Assembly: GCA_947175175.1 (NCBI GenBank) | Contig: CAMWLV010000024.1 | Span: forward strand, 1 to 35,704 | DNA: 35,704 nucleotides | From: an uncultured Lachnospiraceae bacterium | GTDB taxonomy: Bacteria > Bacillota > Clostridia > Lachnospirales > Lachnospiraceae | Direction: 5' to 3' | Part shown: in pieces, positions 25,085 to 33,376 of the stretch | Position numbering within the stretch: position 1 is the stretch's first letter | Layout of the letters: each line of letters starts with the position of its first letter | Made by a program: the position numbers and the translations under genes | Notes under the pieces: model-generated | What the model was told of the DNA's origin: nothing | What the model saw: the letters and a program-made list of their open reading frames with translations, nothing else | The model's database searches: none

Positions 25085-26175
25085 TGGAGGAAATTGAATT
25101 GATGCAGCAGGGAGTTGACAGCAGGGCAATGCTTGCGACTTTCATAATAAAACTGCCGAAACTGCTTATCTTGGCAGTGGCCGGTGCCGTATTGGGCAGC
25201 GGTCTTAATTTGTTCGTGGTTCTGGTAAAAATACAGAATCGCTGTTATGTGTCAGAGACAGAGTACTATGTCGCATTTGACAAAGGACAGGACGATGCGA
25301 GACACTGGTACAATGATTTTACATGGAATGATGTTCTTACAACAGACGGGATCCTTGGCAGAGCGATGGAACTGCTGGGGAACGGCTATGAGCGAAGTCA
25401 GGTTAAAGAGATGATAAGGGCGGATATTTTATCGGATGTGCGCTATCTGACGATCACTGTCAAAGGGCAGAATGCCGCACAGGTGGCGGAGATCAAAGAT
25501 GCCCTTGGGACAGCCTTGAATGAGTTTGGTGCGACGAAGGAGGAGTTTTCTTCCATCGAAAAGATTGAAGATCAGGGGATCGTACAGGAGGAGATACCAT
25601 ATTTTGTGTGGCGGGCGGCATTTCTGGGTGCTGTCATTGCGGCAGGGATTGGCGTCTTTGTGACTGCCTTTTGTTTTTGCTTGGGTTCTGTGTTTTATAC
25701 GAAAGGTGATATCATGTTGCGTCTGGGGATTCCAGCCTATGGGATGACATTTCGGGAAGGACACCGTAATAATGGGGGTAATACCATGGAGCTGGGGCAG
25801 GCAAAGAAACTGGAGGCAGGTTTAAAAAGGCTGACGGAAAATTATTCGCAGATTTTGCTGATGGACGCGTCTGACGGGCAGGATGCCGCACTGCTTCAGC
25901 AGGAGATTCTGGACAGGGGATTGTCTGATGCCTCGTATTTTCAGGTTTATGATGCAGAGAAGGATATCAAGCGTTTTGGGCAGGATAATACTGTGGTAGT
26001 AGCGGTAATTCCATTTGGAAAACCGTACAGGGAAAGAATAGCAGATGAGATTGATTATGTGCGGATGCATGGAGGCAGGGTTGCTGCAGCAGTGCTCACG
26101 GGGGCAGATAGAACGTGGATGCGGATTTATCGTGGCATATCGGCGGCGCGCAAGCAGGGAGGACGGGAAGGATGA
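25084..26175 (+). CDS. Wzz-like chain-length protein with degenerate BY-kinase-like tail
   Basis: A 363-residue protein; the start at 25084 overlaps the upstream stop by one base. Two membrane helices (about 22-48 and 177-203) flank an extracytoplasmic loop of ~130 residues, the plan of polysaccharide co-polymerases (Wzz/CapA). A cytoplasmic tail of ~160 residues follows. It resembles bacterial tyrosine kinases in pieces: 'YSQILLMDASDGQDA' where Walker A' would be, and 'DNTVVVAVIPFGKPYRERI' with 'GGRVAAAVLTGADRT' near the end. No P-loop and no C-terminal tyrosine cluster are visible. It is probably a fused kinase remnant that no longer binds ATP, controlling chain length without phosphorylation. 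No separate kinase or phosphatase gene is present nearby. Confidence 0.65.
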   Translation: MEEIELMQQGVDSRAMLATFIIKLPKLLILAVAGAVLGSGLNLFVVLVKIQNRCYVSETEYYVAFDKGQDDARHWYNDFTWNDVLTTDGILGRAMELLGNGYERSQVKEMIRADILSDVRYLTITVKGQNAAQVAEIKDALGTALNEFGATKEEFSSIEKIEDQGIVQEEIPYFVWRAAFLGAVIAAGIGVFVTAFCFCLGSVFYTKGDIMLRLGIPAYGMTFREGHRNNGGNTMELGQAKKLEAGLKRLTENYSQILLMDASDGQDAALLQQEILDRGLSDASYFQVYDAEKDIKRFGQDNTVVVAVIPFGKPYRERIADEIDYVRMHGGRVAAAVLTGADRTWMRIYRGISAARKQGGREG

Positions 26176-26954
26176 AATTGCAGGTATTGGTATCTGCCGT
26201 GAATCAGGATGTATCAACGTTGGCAGAGCGCATGCATCTGGAGAGCGATGCGATCATTGTCAACCAGACAGACCATTTTGGACATAAGGAATATACGCAT
26301 AATGGCAGGCGGATACAATGTTACGAGTTCAAAGAGAAGGGTGTCGGGTTGAGCAGGAACAGTGCACTGATGCGTGCAGAGGGTGATATTGTTCTGTTCT
26401 CTGACGAGGATATCATTTATGATAAAGGATATGAGAAACGGGTACTGGATGCTTTTGAGGAGCATCCAGAGGCAGATTTTTTGCTGTTTAATATGCGTGT
26501 GGGAGAGACGCGGGCTACGTACTATACTAAAGAGTACCATAGAGTCCATATATGGAATGCAGGGCGTTATCCCACATACTCTTTTGCTGTGCGGCGCGGA
26601 AAACTGCATGCGGCACATATTACATTTTCCCTTTTATTTGGAGGCGGGGCGAAGTACAGTAACGGGGAGGACAGTCTGTTTTTGAAGGATTGTCTGAAAT
26701 ACGGTCTTGTGATCTACGCAGTGCCAGTGGAAATTGGTGCGGAACAGGAGCGTGAGTCCACATGGTTTCAGGGATATACAGACAAGTTTTTTATTGACAG
26801 GGGTGTGTTGTATCACTTTCTGTATGGCGGACTGGCTTATCTGATGGCAGCGCGTTTTATCATGGCACACGGTAAAGTTATGTGTGTCACGATTCCCAGG
26901 AAAAATGCGCTGGCACTGATGAAAAAGGGAATCAAGTCGGTAGAGGGATTATGA
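26172..26954 (+). CDS. Glycosyltransferase-like protein, GT-A fold
   Basis: A 260-residue protein starting in the ATGA overlap with the Wzz-like gene. It opens 'MKLQVLVSAVNQD' and has a compact GT2-like plan: 'KGVGLSRNSALMRAEGDIV' and 'FSDEDIIYDKGYE' place a metal-binding Asp-Glu-Asp motif, and 'YSNGEDSLFLKDCLKYG' supplies the catalytic Glu-Asp. The classic nucleotide-binding 'VDDGS' is not clear; instead 'IIVNQTDHF' stands in that position, so it is a divergent GT2 relative. It overlaps the EpsG-like gene by 4 nt, in the same operon. Confidence 0.75.
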   Translation: MKLQVLVSAVNQDVSTLAERMHLESDAIIVNQTDHFGHKEYTHNGRRIQCYEFKEKGVGLSRNSALMRAEGDIVLFSDEDIIYDKGYEKRVLDAFEEHPEADFLLFNMRVGETRATYYTKEYHRVHIWNAGRYPTYSFAVRRGKLHAAHITFSLLFGGGAKYSNGEDSLFLKDCLKYGLVIYAVPVEIGAEQERESTWFQGYTDKFFIDRGVLYHFLYGGLAYLMAARFIMAHGKVMCVTIPRKNALALMKKGIKSVEGL

Positions 26955-28111
26955 CGAGGAGCATTTCTATTTTATTTTATCTGTTGATCGCGGCGGTAAC
27001 TTGTGGGATGGCAGAGCAGGTTTTGCCATTTCAGCCTGGTGAGTCGGTATGGAATCATGGGCGGAGGACAAGGAAAAGCTTTCAGAACAGACTGGTGGTC
27101 ACAGGAATTTTTTGTATACTTTTTGCGGTGATGGCGCTTCGATTTGATATCGGCAACGACTACAGACAGTATACACAGACTGCCCATGAGGCTTATGTAG
27201 GTGGATATGTTGTGACGGAGGTGGGATTTAACTGGCTGGTGAGGCTGCTGTATGGGATTGCGGGCGGCGAGTATTACGAGCTGTTGTTTGCAGTGTTTGC
27301 CTTTGTCACGATACTGTTTTTCTTAAAGGCATTTGCAAGACAGAGTGTCAGTTTCCCGCAGACTTTTTTCCTGTTTATGACATTGGGGCTGTATTTTCAG
27401 ACGTTTAATACGGTTCGGTATTACCTGGCACTCTCGATTGCACTTTATTCCATGAAATATGTACTGGAAAAAGATTATTTGAAATTTGTGTTTTGGATCT
27501 GTATAGCGGCATTGTTTCACAAATCTGTCCTGCTGGTGCTGCCTGTGTACTGGATTGCCGCTTTTGGGTGGAAACGATGGCAGATTGTGACAGGGCTGGC
27601 GGTGAGTACAGCCTGTTTTCTGGGAAGGGGATTGGTCTTAAAGCTTGCTCTGGTGCTGTATCCGTCCTATAAGAATACAATTTATCTCGAAGGCGGCGGC
27701 AGCCTGTCGAGTACATTGCGCACTTTGGCGGTGCTTGTGTTGTATGCATGGTTCATTTATGTCCATTGGGGCGTTTCTGCTGGGGAGATGCTAAAGGAGC
27801 AGGGCTGGTATCGTGAGCTTCGGTTTTATGGACAGCTGAATCTGCTGGCGCTTGTGACGGGGACATTTTTCTCTTTTTTGCCGGTAGTGACACGTATTTC
27901 TTATTACTTTGGGGTATCCCAGCTGCTCATGATTCCGCTGATTCTGCAGAATATAAAGGAGCAAAGGATTCGCAGGAAAGTTACGGTTGTGATCTTTGCA
28001 GTGTGCATTTTGTACTTTATGTTTTTTTTACTACAGGCGCATCAGGATGGGGTAAAGCTTCTTCCATATCAAAGCTGGCTGTTTGAGACAGAGCGTTATA
28101 CGTACAAATAA
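26951..28111 (+). CDS. epsG: EpsG-family polysaccharide polymerase
   Basis: A 386-residue polytopic protein; the start in the ATGA overlap gives a clean N-terminal helix. Around ten hydrophobic segments, with 'MALRFDIGNDYRQYTQ' after the second or third helix, which is the hallmark of EpsG proteins, and long hydrophobic stretches near 'LYFQTFNTVRYYLALS'. EpsG proteins replace Wzy in Firmicute exopolysaccharide clusters and polymerise repeat units outside the membrane. It sits among the glycosyltransferases and is followed by 43 nt with a strong ribosome site for the next GT2. Confidence 0.85.
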   Translation: MTRSISILFYLLIAAVTCGMAEQVLPFQPGESVWNHGRRTRKSFQNRLVVTGIFCILFAVMALRFDIGNDYRQYTQTAHEAYVGGYVVTEVGFNWLVRLLYGIAGGEYYELLFAVFAFVTILFFLKAFARQSVSFPQTFFLFMTLGLYFQTFNTVRYYLALSIALYSMKYVLEKDYLKFVFWICIAALFHKSVLLVLPVYWIAAFGWKRWQIVTGLAVSTACFLGRGLVLKLALVLYPSYKNTIYLEGGGSLSSTLRTLAVLVLYAWFIYVHWGVSAGEMLKEQGWYRELRFYGQLNLLALVTGTFFSFLPVVTRISYYFGVSQLLMIPLILQNIKEQRIRRKVTVVIFAVCILYFMFFLLQAHQDGVKLLPYQSWLFETERYTYK

Positions 28112-28154
28112 TACGAAACTGTCATGGGTAAAAATAGGGAGGTGATGCAGGCAG

Positions 28155-28997
28155 ATGGAGCAGGATATCATGTACAGCGTTATTGTGGTCTGTTTAAATG
28201 CAGGACAAAAGCTGTATGAGACCTTAAATAGTATACTGAAGCAGAATTATGGAAATTTCGAGGTGGTTATAAAGGATGGCGGTTCATCGGATGGTTCTGT
28301 TGAGAGGTTTATAAATCTGTGTCGGGATGAACGTGTTCATGTGTATACCCAAAAAGATAGCGGTATTTATGATGCGATGAATCAGGCGGTGAAGCTGGCA
28401 AAGGGTGATTACTTTTTGTTCATGAATAGCGGGGACAGCTTTTATGATGAGGAAGTTCTGAATAAAATAACATATGAAATACATGAGCTTAGGAGAAAAG
28501 ATAAAAAAGCAGATATCGTTTATGGAAACATGTATCATAAGGCACTGAATACGATCATTTATGCATCGCCTGAAATAAATGATTTTGCCTGTTATAGAAA
28601 TGTGCCTTGTCATCAGACCTGTTTTTATCAGCGTGCATTGTTTGATGAGAGAGGATATCATGCAGCATACAATGTAAGGGCGGACTACGAGCATTTTCTG
28701 TGGTGCTATTATGAGCGGAAGGCAGTGATCACGTATGTGCCTGTTGTGGTCGCGTCCTACGAAGGTGGCGGATATTCGGAGACAAAGGAGAATAGAAAGC
28801 GTTCCCAAGATCAGCACCGCGAGATCGTGGTGCACTATATGGGAAGGAAAAAGGCGGACAAATATCGTCTTGTGATGCTGCTGACACTAGCGCCGCTGCG
28901 CAGTGCCATCGCAGACAACAAGCATTTATCTGTGGTTTACAATGGTATGAAGACAGCCATATATAAGTTAAAGAATCGAGTGAAGTGTGTAGTGTGA
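28155..28997 (+). CDS. Glycosyltransferase family 2
   Basis: A 280-residue GT-A enzyme after a near-perfect GGAGGTGA ribosome site. Motifs: 'YSVIVVCLNAGQKLYETL', 'EVVIKDGGSSDGS', 'SGIYDAMNQAVKLAKGDYF' and the metal site 'FMNSGDSFY', the last reading Ser-Gly-Asp rather than the usual Asp-x-Asp. This variant is common in the WcaE/EpsS-like GT2 group with 'KDGGSTDGT'. The protein then contains 'PCHQTCFYQRALF' and 'ADYEHFLW', typical of the same group. No membrane helices. Substrate unknown. Confidence 0.9.
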   Translation: MEQDIMYSVIVVCLNAGQKLYETLNSILKQNYGNFEVVIKDGGSSDGSVERFINLCRDERVHVYTQKDSGIYDAMNQAVKLAKGDYFLFMNSGDSFYDEEVLNKITYEIHELRRKDKKADIVYGNMYHKALNTIIYASPEINDFACYRNVPCHQTCFYQRALFDERGYHAAYNVRADYEHFLWCYYERKAVITYVPVVVASYEGGGYSETKENRKRSQDQHREIVVHYMGRKKADKYRLVMLLTLAPLRSAIADNKHLSVVYNGMKTAIYKLKNRVKCVV

Positions 28998-29039
28998 TTT
29001 GATAGAGACACGAATTTGTGGCTGATTGGAGGTATTTAT

Positions 29040-30341
29040 ATGAGGGTTTTGTGGTTGTGTAATATCATGCTCCCGTTTATTGCAAAGAGTCTGGGGCAGA
29101 AGATCATCATCAAGGAGGGGTGGCTTTCCGGACTTGCCAGCAAGCTGATGGCAAATCAGGAAAGAAATGACATAACACTCGCGATCTGCTTTCCGGAATC
29201 AGAGAGCCGTGCGTTTGTAAAGGGTGATACTGCGCTGTTTGTAAAAGATAAGGCGCAGGGAATCGACTACTACATCTTTCGGGAGGACACGGTTCATCCG
29301 GAGCATTATGATGCCGGTATGGAGGAGAGCCTTGGCGCGGTGATCAGGGATTTTGGACCGGATATTATTCACATTTTTGGCACAGAATATCCACATACGC
29401 TTGCCTGTGTGAAGGCATTCCATCGTCCTGCGCGGACTTTGATCGGAATACAGGGGTTGTGCACCGCTATCGCAGAGGTGTACATGGCAGATCTGCCCTA
29501 TTCTGTGCAGAAGAAAAAGACATTTCGTGATATTTTGAAAAAGGACGGATTGTTTGACCAGCAGGCGAAGTTCGTGAAGCGCGGTACATATGAGAAAGAG
29601 GCGCTCTCGATGGCCGGTCATGTCACCGGGAGGACAGATTTTGACAGGGAAATGACAAAGATGTTTGCGCCAGATGCGAAATATCATTTTATGAATGAGA
29701 CACTGCGGACGGATTTCTATGATGGTGAATGGAAGATTGATCAGATTGAGCGGTATTCCCTTTTCTTAAGTCAGGGAAATTATCCGATCAAGGGGTTACA
29801 CTATGTCATTGATATTCTCCCTGAGCTTGTGGAGGAGTTTGAGGAGACAGTGGTCTATGTGGCGGGAGATGTCATCACGGCAAATGACAGCATCAAGGAT
29901 AAAATCAAGCTGTCGGGATATGGAAAGTTTTTGTTGAACCAGATCAAGAAAAGCAGGATGCAGGATCATGTCAGGTTTGTAGGAAAGCTGCAGGCGGACA
30001 AGATGTGTGCACGATTTTTAAAATCCCATGTATTTTTATGCCCTTCTGCAATCGAAAACTCGCCCAATTCTGTCGGTGAGGCGATGCTTCTGGGTGTTCC
30101 GGTGGTTGCAGCCAATGTGGGCGGTGTGCACAATCTGGTCAGCGATGGAAAAGATGGATTCCTGTATCCGAAGGATAAGCCAAAACGACTGAAAGATTCT
30201 ATCCTGCGCATCTTTGAGGATGACAAGCTTGCGCTGTCACTGTCCTCCAACGCGAGGGCGCACGCACTTAGAACGCATGATCCAGAGACAAATTATAGGA
30301 GGCTTTTGGATATTTATCATGAAATTAACCATTGTATCTAA
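29040..30341 (+). CDS. Glycosyltransferase family 4
   Basis: A 433-residue GT-B enzyme; the start at 29040 follows GGAGG, and an upstream in-frame ATG lacks a ribosome site. The N-terminal half has the variable acceptor domain; the C-terminal half carries the Glycos_transf_1 signature, with 'LSQGNYPIKGLHYVIDIL', 'HVRFVGKL', 'FLCPSAIENSPNSVGEAM' and 'LGVPVVAANVGGVHNLV', including the E-x7-E type nucleotide-sugar site. The 3' end overlaps the next GT gene by 23 nt. Confidence 0.9.
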   Translation: MRVLWLCNIMLPFIAKSLGQKIIIKEGWLSGLASKLMANQERNDITLAICFPESESRAFVKGDTALFVKDKAQGIDYYIFREDTVHPEHYDAGMEESLGAVIRDFGPDIIHIFGTEYPHTLACVKAFHRPARTLIGIQGLCTAIAEVYMADLPYSVQKKKTFRDILKKDGLFDQQAKFVKRGTYEKEALSMAGHVTGRTDFDREMTKMFAPDAKYHFMNETLRTDFYDGEWKIDQIERYSLFLSQGNYPIKGLHYVIDILPELVEEFEETVVYVAGDVITANDSIKDKIKLSGYGKFLLNQIKKSRMQDHVRFVGKLQADKMCARFLKSHVFLCPSAIENSPNSVGEAMLLGVPVVAANVGGVHNLVSDGKDGFLYPKDKPKRLKDSILRIFEDDKLALSLSSNARAHALRTHDPETNYRRLLDIYHEINHCI

Positions 30342-31515
30342 TTACATCAATCATCATCAGATACCGATGTCCAATGAACTGTATCGAAAACTCGGCAGGG
30401 ACTTTGCTTTTATACAGACTTCCAGAATGGAGGAAGACAGGGTTAAGATGGGGTGGGGGAGTGAGGTTTCGTCGATTCCCTACTTAAAGCTTTACTATGA
30501 GGAGGAAGAGCGGTGTGCAAGGCTGATTTTGGACAGTGATATTGTTGTGTTTGGAGGGGTTGAGGACGAGAGCTATATCAAGCCGAGGCTGCGGGCGGGA
30601 AAGATCGTGATCCGAGCCAGTGAGCGTCTTTACCGGGAGGGGCAGTGGAAATCAATTTCTCCGCGCGGCAGAAAGAAAAAGTATGAAGACCACACGCAGT
30701 ATGCGGATGCACCAGTATATCTGTTGTGCCATGGCGCGTATGTGGCGTCTGACTTTAACATTGTGCACGCATATCCTGACAAAAAATATATGTGGGGATA
30801 TTTTCCCAAGGTGAATACCTATAATCTTGATAATCTGTTTTTCCGGAAACTCCATTTTGACCAGGATGGAAAGTCTGAAACCAGGATTTTGTGGGCAGGG
30901 CGTTTTCTGAAATTAAAACATCCGGAGTATGCCATCAAAGCTGCAAAATATCTCGAACAACAGCAGATATCCTTTCATCTGAATATGGTGGGCGGCGGGG
31001 AGCTGGAGGAACAGCTGAAGATGCAGGTGAAAAACTGGCATCTGGAACAGAGAGTCACGTTTCATGGTTTCCAGCCGCCGCAGAATGTACGCAGATTTAT
31101 GGAGGAGTCTGACGTTTTCCTGTTTACCAGCAATCATCTGGAGGGCTGGGGGGCAGTATTAAACGAGTCCATGAACAGCGCCTGCGCAGTCGTGGCGGGG
31201 AGCGGAATCGGTGCAGTTCCGTTCTTGGTCAGGCATGGGTATAACGGATTAGTATACAAAAATGGGCATTATAAGGAATTTCGGGATCAGGTTCTTTGCT
31301 TGTGCAGGGACGAGGCATTGAGAAAGAAACTTGGAACGAATGCCTATCAGACGATGATCAGGGAATGGAATCCCAAAGTGGCAGCAGATAGGCTGTATCG
31401 GTTCTGCGAGGGATTATTGAACGGAAAAGTGGAACCGGAAAAGGAAGGACCTCTGAGCCCGGCGCCGCTGATCGCGCCGCGGGAGGGGTATGCGTATACC
31501 AGAAATGCAAAATAG
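30319..31515 (+). CDS. Glycosyltransferase family 4
   Basis: A 398-residue GT-B enzyme. The ATG at 30319 ('MKLTIVSNYINHHQIPM') overlaps the preceding gene by 23 nt and gives a typical N-terminus; frame extensions upstream are within that gene. The C-terminal Glycos_transf_1 domain shows 'ILWAGRFLKLKHPEYAIKAA', 'VTFHGFQPP', 'DVFLFTSNHLEGWGAVLNES' and 'AVVAGSGIGAVPFLV'. The last ~25 residues are a Pro/Glu-rich tail. Last gene of the polysaccharide operon on this strand; its stop codon lies in the stem of a bidirectional terminator. Confidence 0.9.
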   Translation: MKLTIVSNYINHHQIPMSNELYRKLGRDFAFIQTSRMEEDRVKMGWGSEVSSIPYLKLYYEEEERCARLILDSDIVVFGGVEDESYIKPRLRAGKIVIRASERLYREGQWKSISPRGRKKKYEDHTQYADAPVYLLCHGAYVASDFNIVHAYPDKKYMWGYFPKVNTYNLDNLFFRKLHFDQDGKSETRILWAGRFLKLKHPEYAIKAAKYLEQQQISFHLNMVGGGELEEQLKMQVKNWHLEQRVTFHGFQPPQNVRRFMEESDVFLFTSNHLEGWGAVLNESMNSACAVVAGSGIGAVPFLVRHGYNGLVYKNGHYKEFRDQVLCLCRDEALRKKLGTNAYQTMIREWNPKVAADRLYRFCEGLLNGKVEPEKEGPLSPAPLIAPREGYAYTRNAK

Positions 31516-31540
31516 ACGGAGACAGCCCCGTCTATTTTTT
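31511..31540 (+). terminator. Terminator shared by the convergent GT4 and - strand genes
   Basis: A perfect 9-bp stem, AATAGACGG (31511-31519) with CCGTCTATT (31528-31536), followed by TTTT on the + strand. The + strand stop codon lies in the left arm and the - strand stop in the right arm, so it can end both transcripts. Confidence 0.92.
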
Positions 31541-31759
31541 GTCAGCGAGAATCTTTGCGGTGATTTCATCGATACTGGCGTGCAGGTCAAGACCAACTTC
31601 ATCGGGGCAGTAGATGTAAGCGGAAACATTGTCTAATCCGTTTTCGACTTCTAATACTTCCAGAAAATAGTCGTTTGTAGCCTCCAGAGCATTATGGGGT
31701 ACGTCAAAATCCAGTTCGCAAATTCTCCGAATCAGTTCTGTGAGCTGTTCGTCTGTCAT
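31532..31759 (-). CDS. Small acidic protein, unassigned
   Basis: A 75-residue protein rich in Glu, Asp and Leu: 'MTDEQLTELIRRICELDFDV', then 'ALEATNDYFLEVLEVENG', 'YIYCPDEVGLDLHASI', ending in Lys-Lys. No signal peptide, no membrane helix and no family that I can name. The start overlaps the stop of the decayed upstream gene (31756-31929) by ATGA, so the two once formed a coupled pair. It is convergent with the polysaccharide operon and ends within the shared terminator. Confidence 0.6.
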   Translation of the reverse strand: MTDEQLTELIRRICELDFDVPHNALEATNDYFLEVLEVENGLDNVSAYIYCPDEVGLDLHASIDEITAKILADKK

Positions 31760-31929
31760 GCCACTTTTTTGGGGAAAATAGCATTGCGGGCAACGGTTTC
31801 TAAGCTGGTATAGGACCAGTATGCGTTGTATTCCGTGATGAGGAGATTTTTCTTTCCGGTAATCTCACGCAGCTGCTTTTGGAGTGCGTCTTCTGGGAGT
31901 TTTGTCTCGTCAATTTCGGGGTATTACAT
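31756..31929 (-). pseudogene. Small gene with a stop at codon 2
   Basis: On the - strand an ATG at 31927-31929 follows a GGAG ribosome site, but the second codon is TAA. After it the same frame runs open for 56 codons ('YPEIDETKLPEDALQKQL', 'KKNLLITEYNAYWSY', 'ARNAIFPKKVA') and stops in an ATGA overlap with the next small gene. The peptide is protein-like, so a nonsense change, or an unseen alternative start, is the simplest reading. No family recognised. Confidence 0.55.
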
Positions 31930-32038
31930 GGTGTTTTCTCCGTTTTATATAAAATACTATTTAAGTCGCCTACATTCATTATAAGGTGAGCAGGGCATAA
32001 ACACAATAATAAGATATAAAAATAGTACGAAATTCATA

Positions 32039-32067
32039 TTGTGATTATTTGGAATATGGCATATACT
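32039..32067 (+). promoter_or_regulatory. Possible promoter of the sialyltransferase-like gene
   Basis: TTGTGA (32039-32044), a 17-bp spacer and TATACT (32062-32067). The region 31930-32212 holds no gene; this promoter would give a leader of about 140 nt. Confidence 0.5.
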
Positions 32068-32212
32068 AAAAAATGAAAGAAGATAATATGGCTTTTGTAT
32101 GTACAAATCAGGACATATTGCCGGAGAGATCAATTTTCGGAGTGAAGTGTTAAAGAAGGTCACTTACAAACTATTGATTGGTATGCGTGCCAGGGCATGC
32201 AAGGGGTATAAA

Positions 32213-33337
32213 ATGAATACAAAAAAGACAAAGAGCAGAATTTATGTCTGCCACACTTTTTATCATGTTTATGTAGCAATCTTAAAAGAAATGAAGCTGG
32301 CAAGGAACACATCTGCCAGTGACTATAAAAAAGCAGACATTGCGCTGAGTTCCATTTCAACTAATTTTGAACATCTGGGGGACAGGCTGACAAGGACAGG
32401 GCTTTTTCATGAGGTGATCACGCTGGATGAGAAGCGTGAGGAGTTTTTCCCAGAGCTTGCAAAGTATAGGAAAAATTACAGCAATATCTTGAAACATATG
32501 GTAAACCGCATGATTTTCACCAAAAAGCTTGCAAGGTGTGAGATCCCGTACATGAAAGTGATTGATTTTGCTGCGTATGAGGATATCTATGTGTTCTGTG
32601 ACAGTGACCCAATTGGTTATTATCTGAATTATAAGCACCTTTATTATCATGCGGTGGAGGACGGACTTGACTGCCTCAAGAATCTCGATGATGCGTATGT
32701 CGCAAATCACGGACATTTTAAGCTAAAGACATGGTTTTCGCGCCATAATCTGATCTTTATCATGAACGGTTGGGGAAAGTACTGCATCGATATGGAGATC
32801 AACGACAGGAGTGTGGTGCCGACGGACTGTCCGCGCTTTGTCGAAGAGCCGAGAAAGCCGCTGGAGAGGGAGCTGACTTCAGAACAGAAAAAGTTGATGA
32901 TACAGGCATTTATCGAAGATGCGGACGAATTGATCAGGCAGTTAGAGCCGTCATATGAAGGAGAAGAGTTTGCGTGCTTTTTGACGGAACCGCACCCAGT
33001 TGATGTGGAGGCGAGGAAACAAGTCTGCCTCGATGTGATTGAGAAATACTGTGCGGGATATCGCGTCTTGATAAAACCGCACCCACGGGATATGATAGAT
33101 TATGGGGAGCTATGTCCCGATGCGGTGGTGCTCCGCGGGCGGTTTCCAGTGGAGGTTCTCAATTTCTTTGAAGGGCTTCACATTAAGAAGGCCGTTTCGA
33201 TCGTAACAACGGCTATGAATAATATGGATTTTGTGGACGAGAAATTAAATCTCGGCGCGTCCTTCTGGGATGCTTATGAGGATCCGGAAAAGCACGCTTA
33301 TAATAAAAAGGCAGGGCTTGCGCTCGCCGACAAATAG
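32213..33337 (+). CDS. Glycosyltransferase with bacterial sialyltransferase-type motifs (GT52/GT38-like)
   Basis: A 374-residue protein; the ATG at 32213 has AAGGGG 6 nt upstream, while a longer frame to 32099 has no ribosome site. It begins with 'SRIYVCHTFYHVYVAIL', as in GT52-type enzymes. It also contains 'VEDGLD' (149-151 are Glu-Asp-Gly) and 'KPHPRD' (His-Pro at 290-291), the two short motifs shared by bacterial sialyl- and related Kdo-transferases; a further His-Pro occurs at 261-262. No membrane helix. No sialic acid synthesis genes are in the window, so donor identity is open. It has its own promoter after the small - strand locus and is convergent with the ATPase gene. Confidence 0.65.
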   Translation: MNTKKTKSRIYVCHTFYHVYVAILKEMKLARNTSASDYKKADIALSSISTNFEHLGDRLTRTGLFHEVITLDEKREEFFPELAKYRKNYSNILKHMVNRMIFTKKLARCEIPYMKVIDFAAYEDIYVFCDSDPIGYYLNYKHLYYHAVEDGLDCLKNLDDAYVANHGHFKLKTWFSRHNLIFIMNGWGKYCIDMEINDRSVVPTDCPRFVEEPRKPLERELTSEQKKLMIQAFIEDADELIRQLEPSYEGEEFACFLTEPHPVDVEARKQVCLDVIEKYCAGYRVLIKPHPRDMIDYGELCPDAVVLRGRFPVEVLNFFEGLHIKKAVSIVTTAMNNMDFVDEKLNLGASFWDAYEDPEKHAYNKKAGLALADK

Positions 33338-33376
33338 CAGATCGGCAGAGGAGGGATTTTCCGATAGCCTCATCTG

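Noticed and set aside
33338-33376. Terminator between the convergent sialyltransferase-like and ATPase genes
   Set aside because: Only a 5-bp ATCGG/CCGAT pairing is visible, without a T run, too weak to call.
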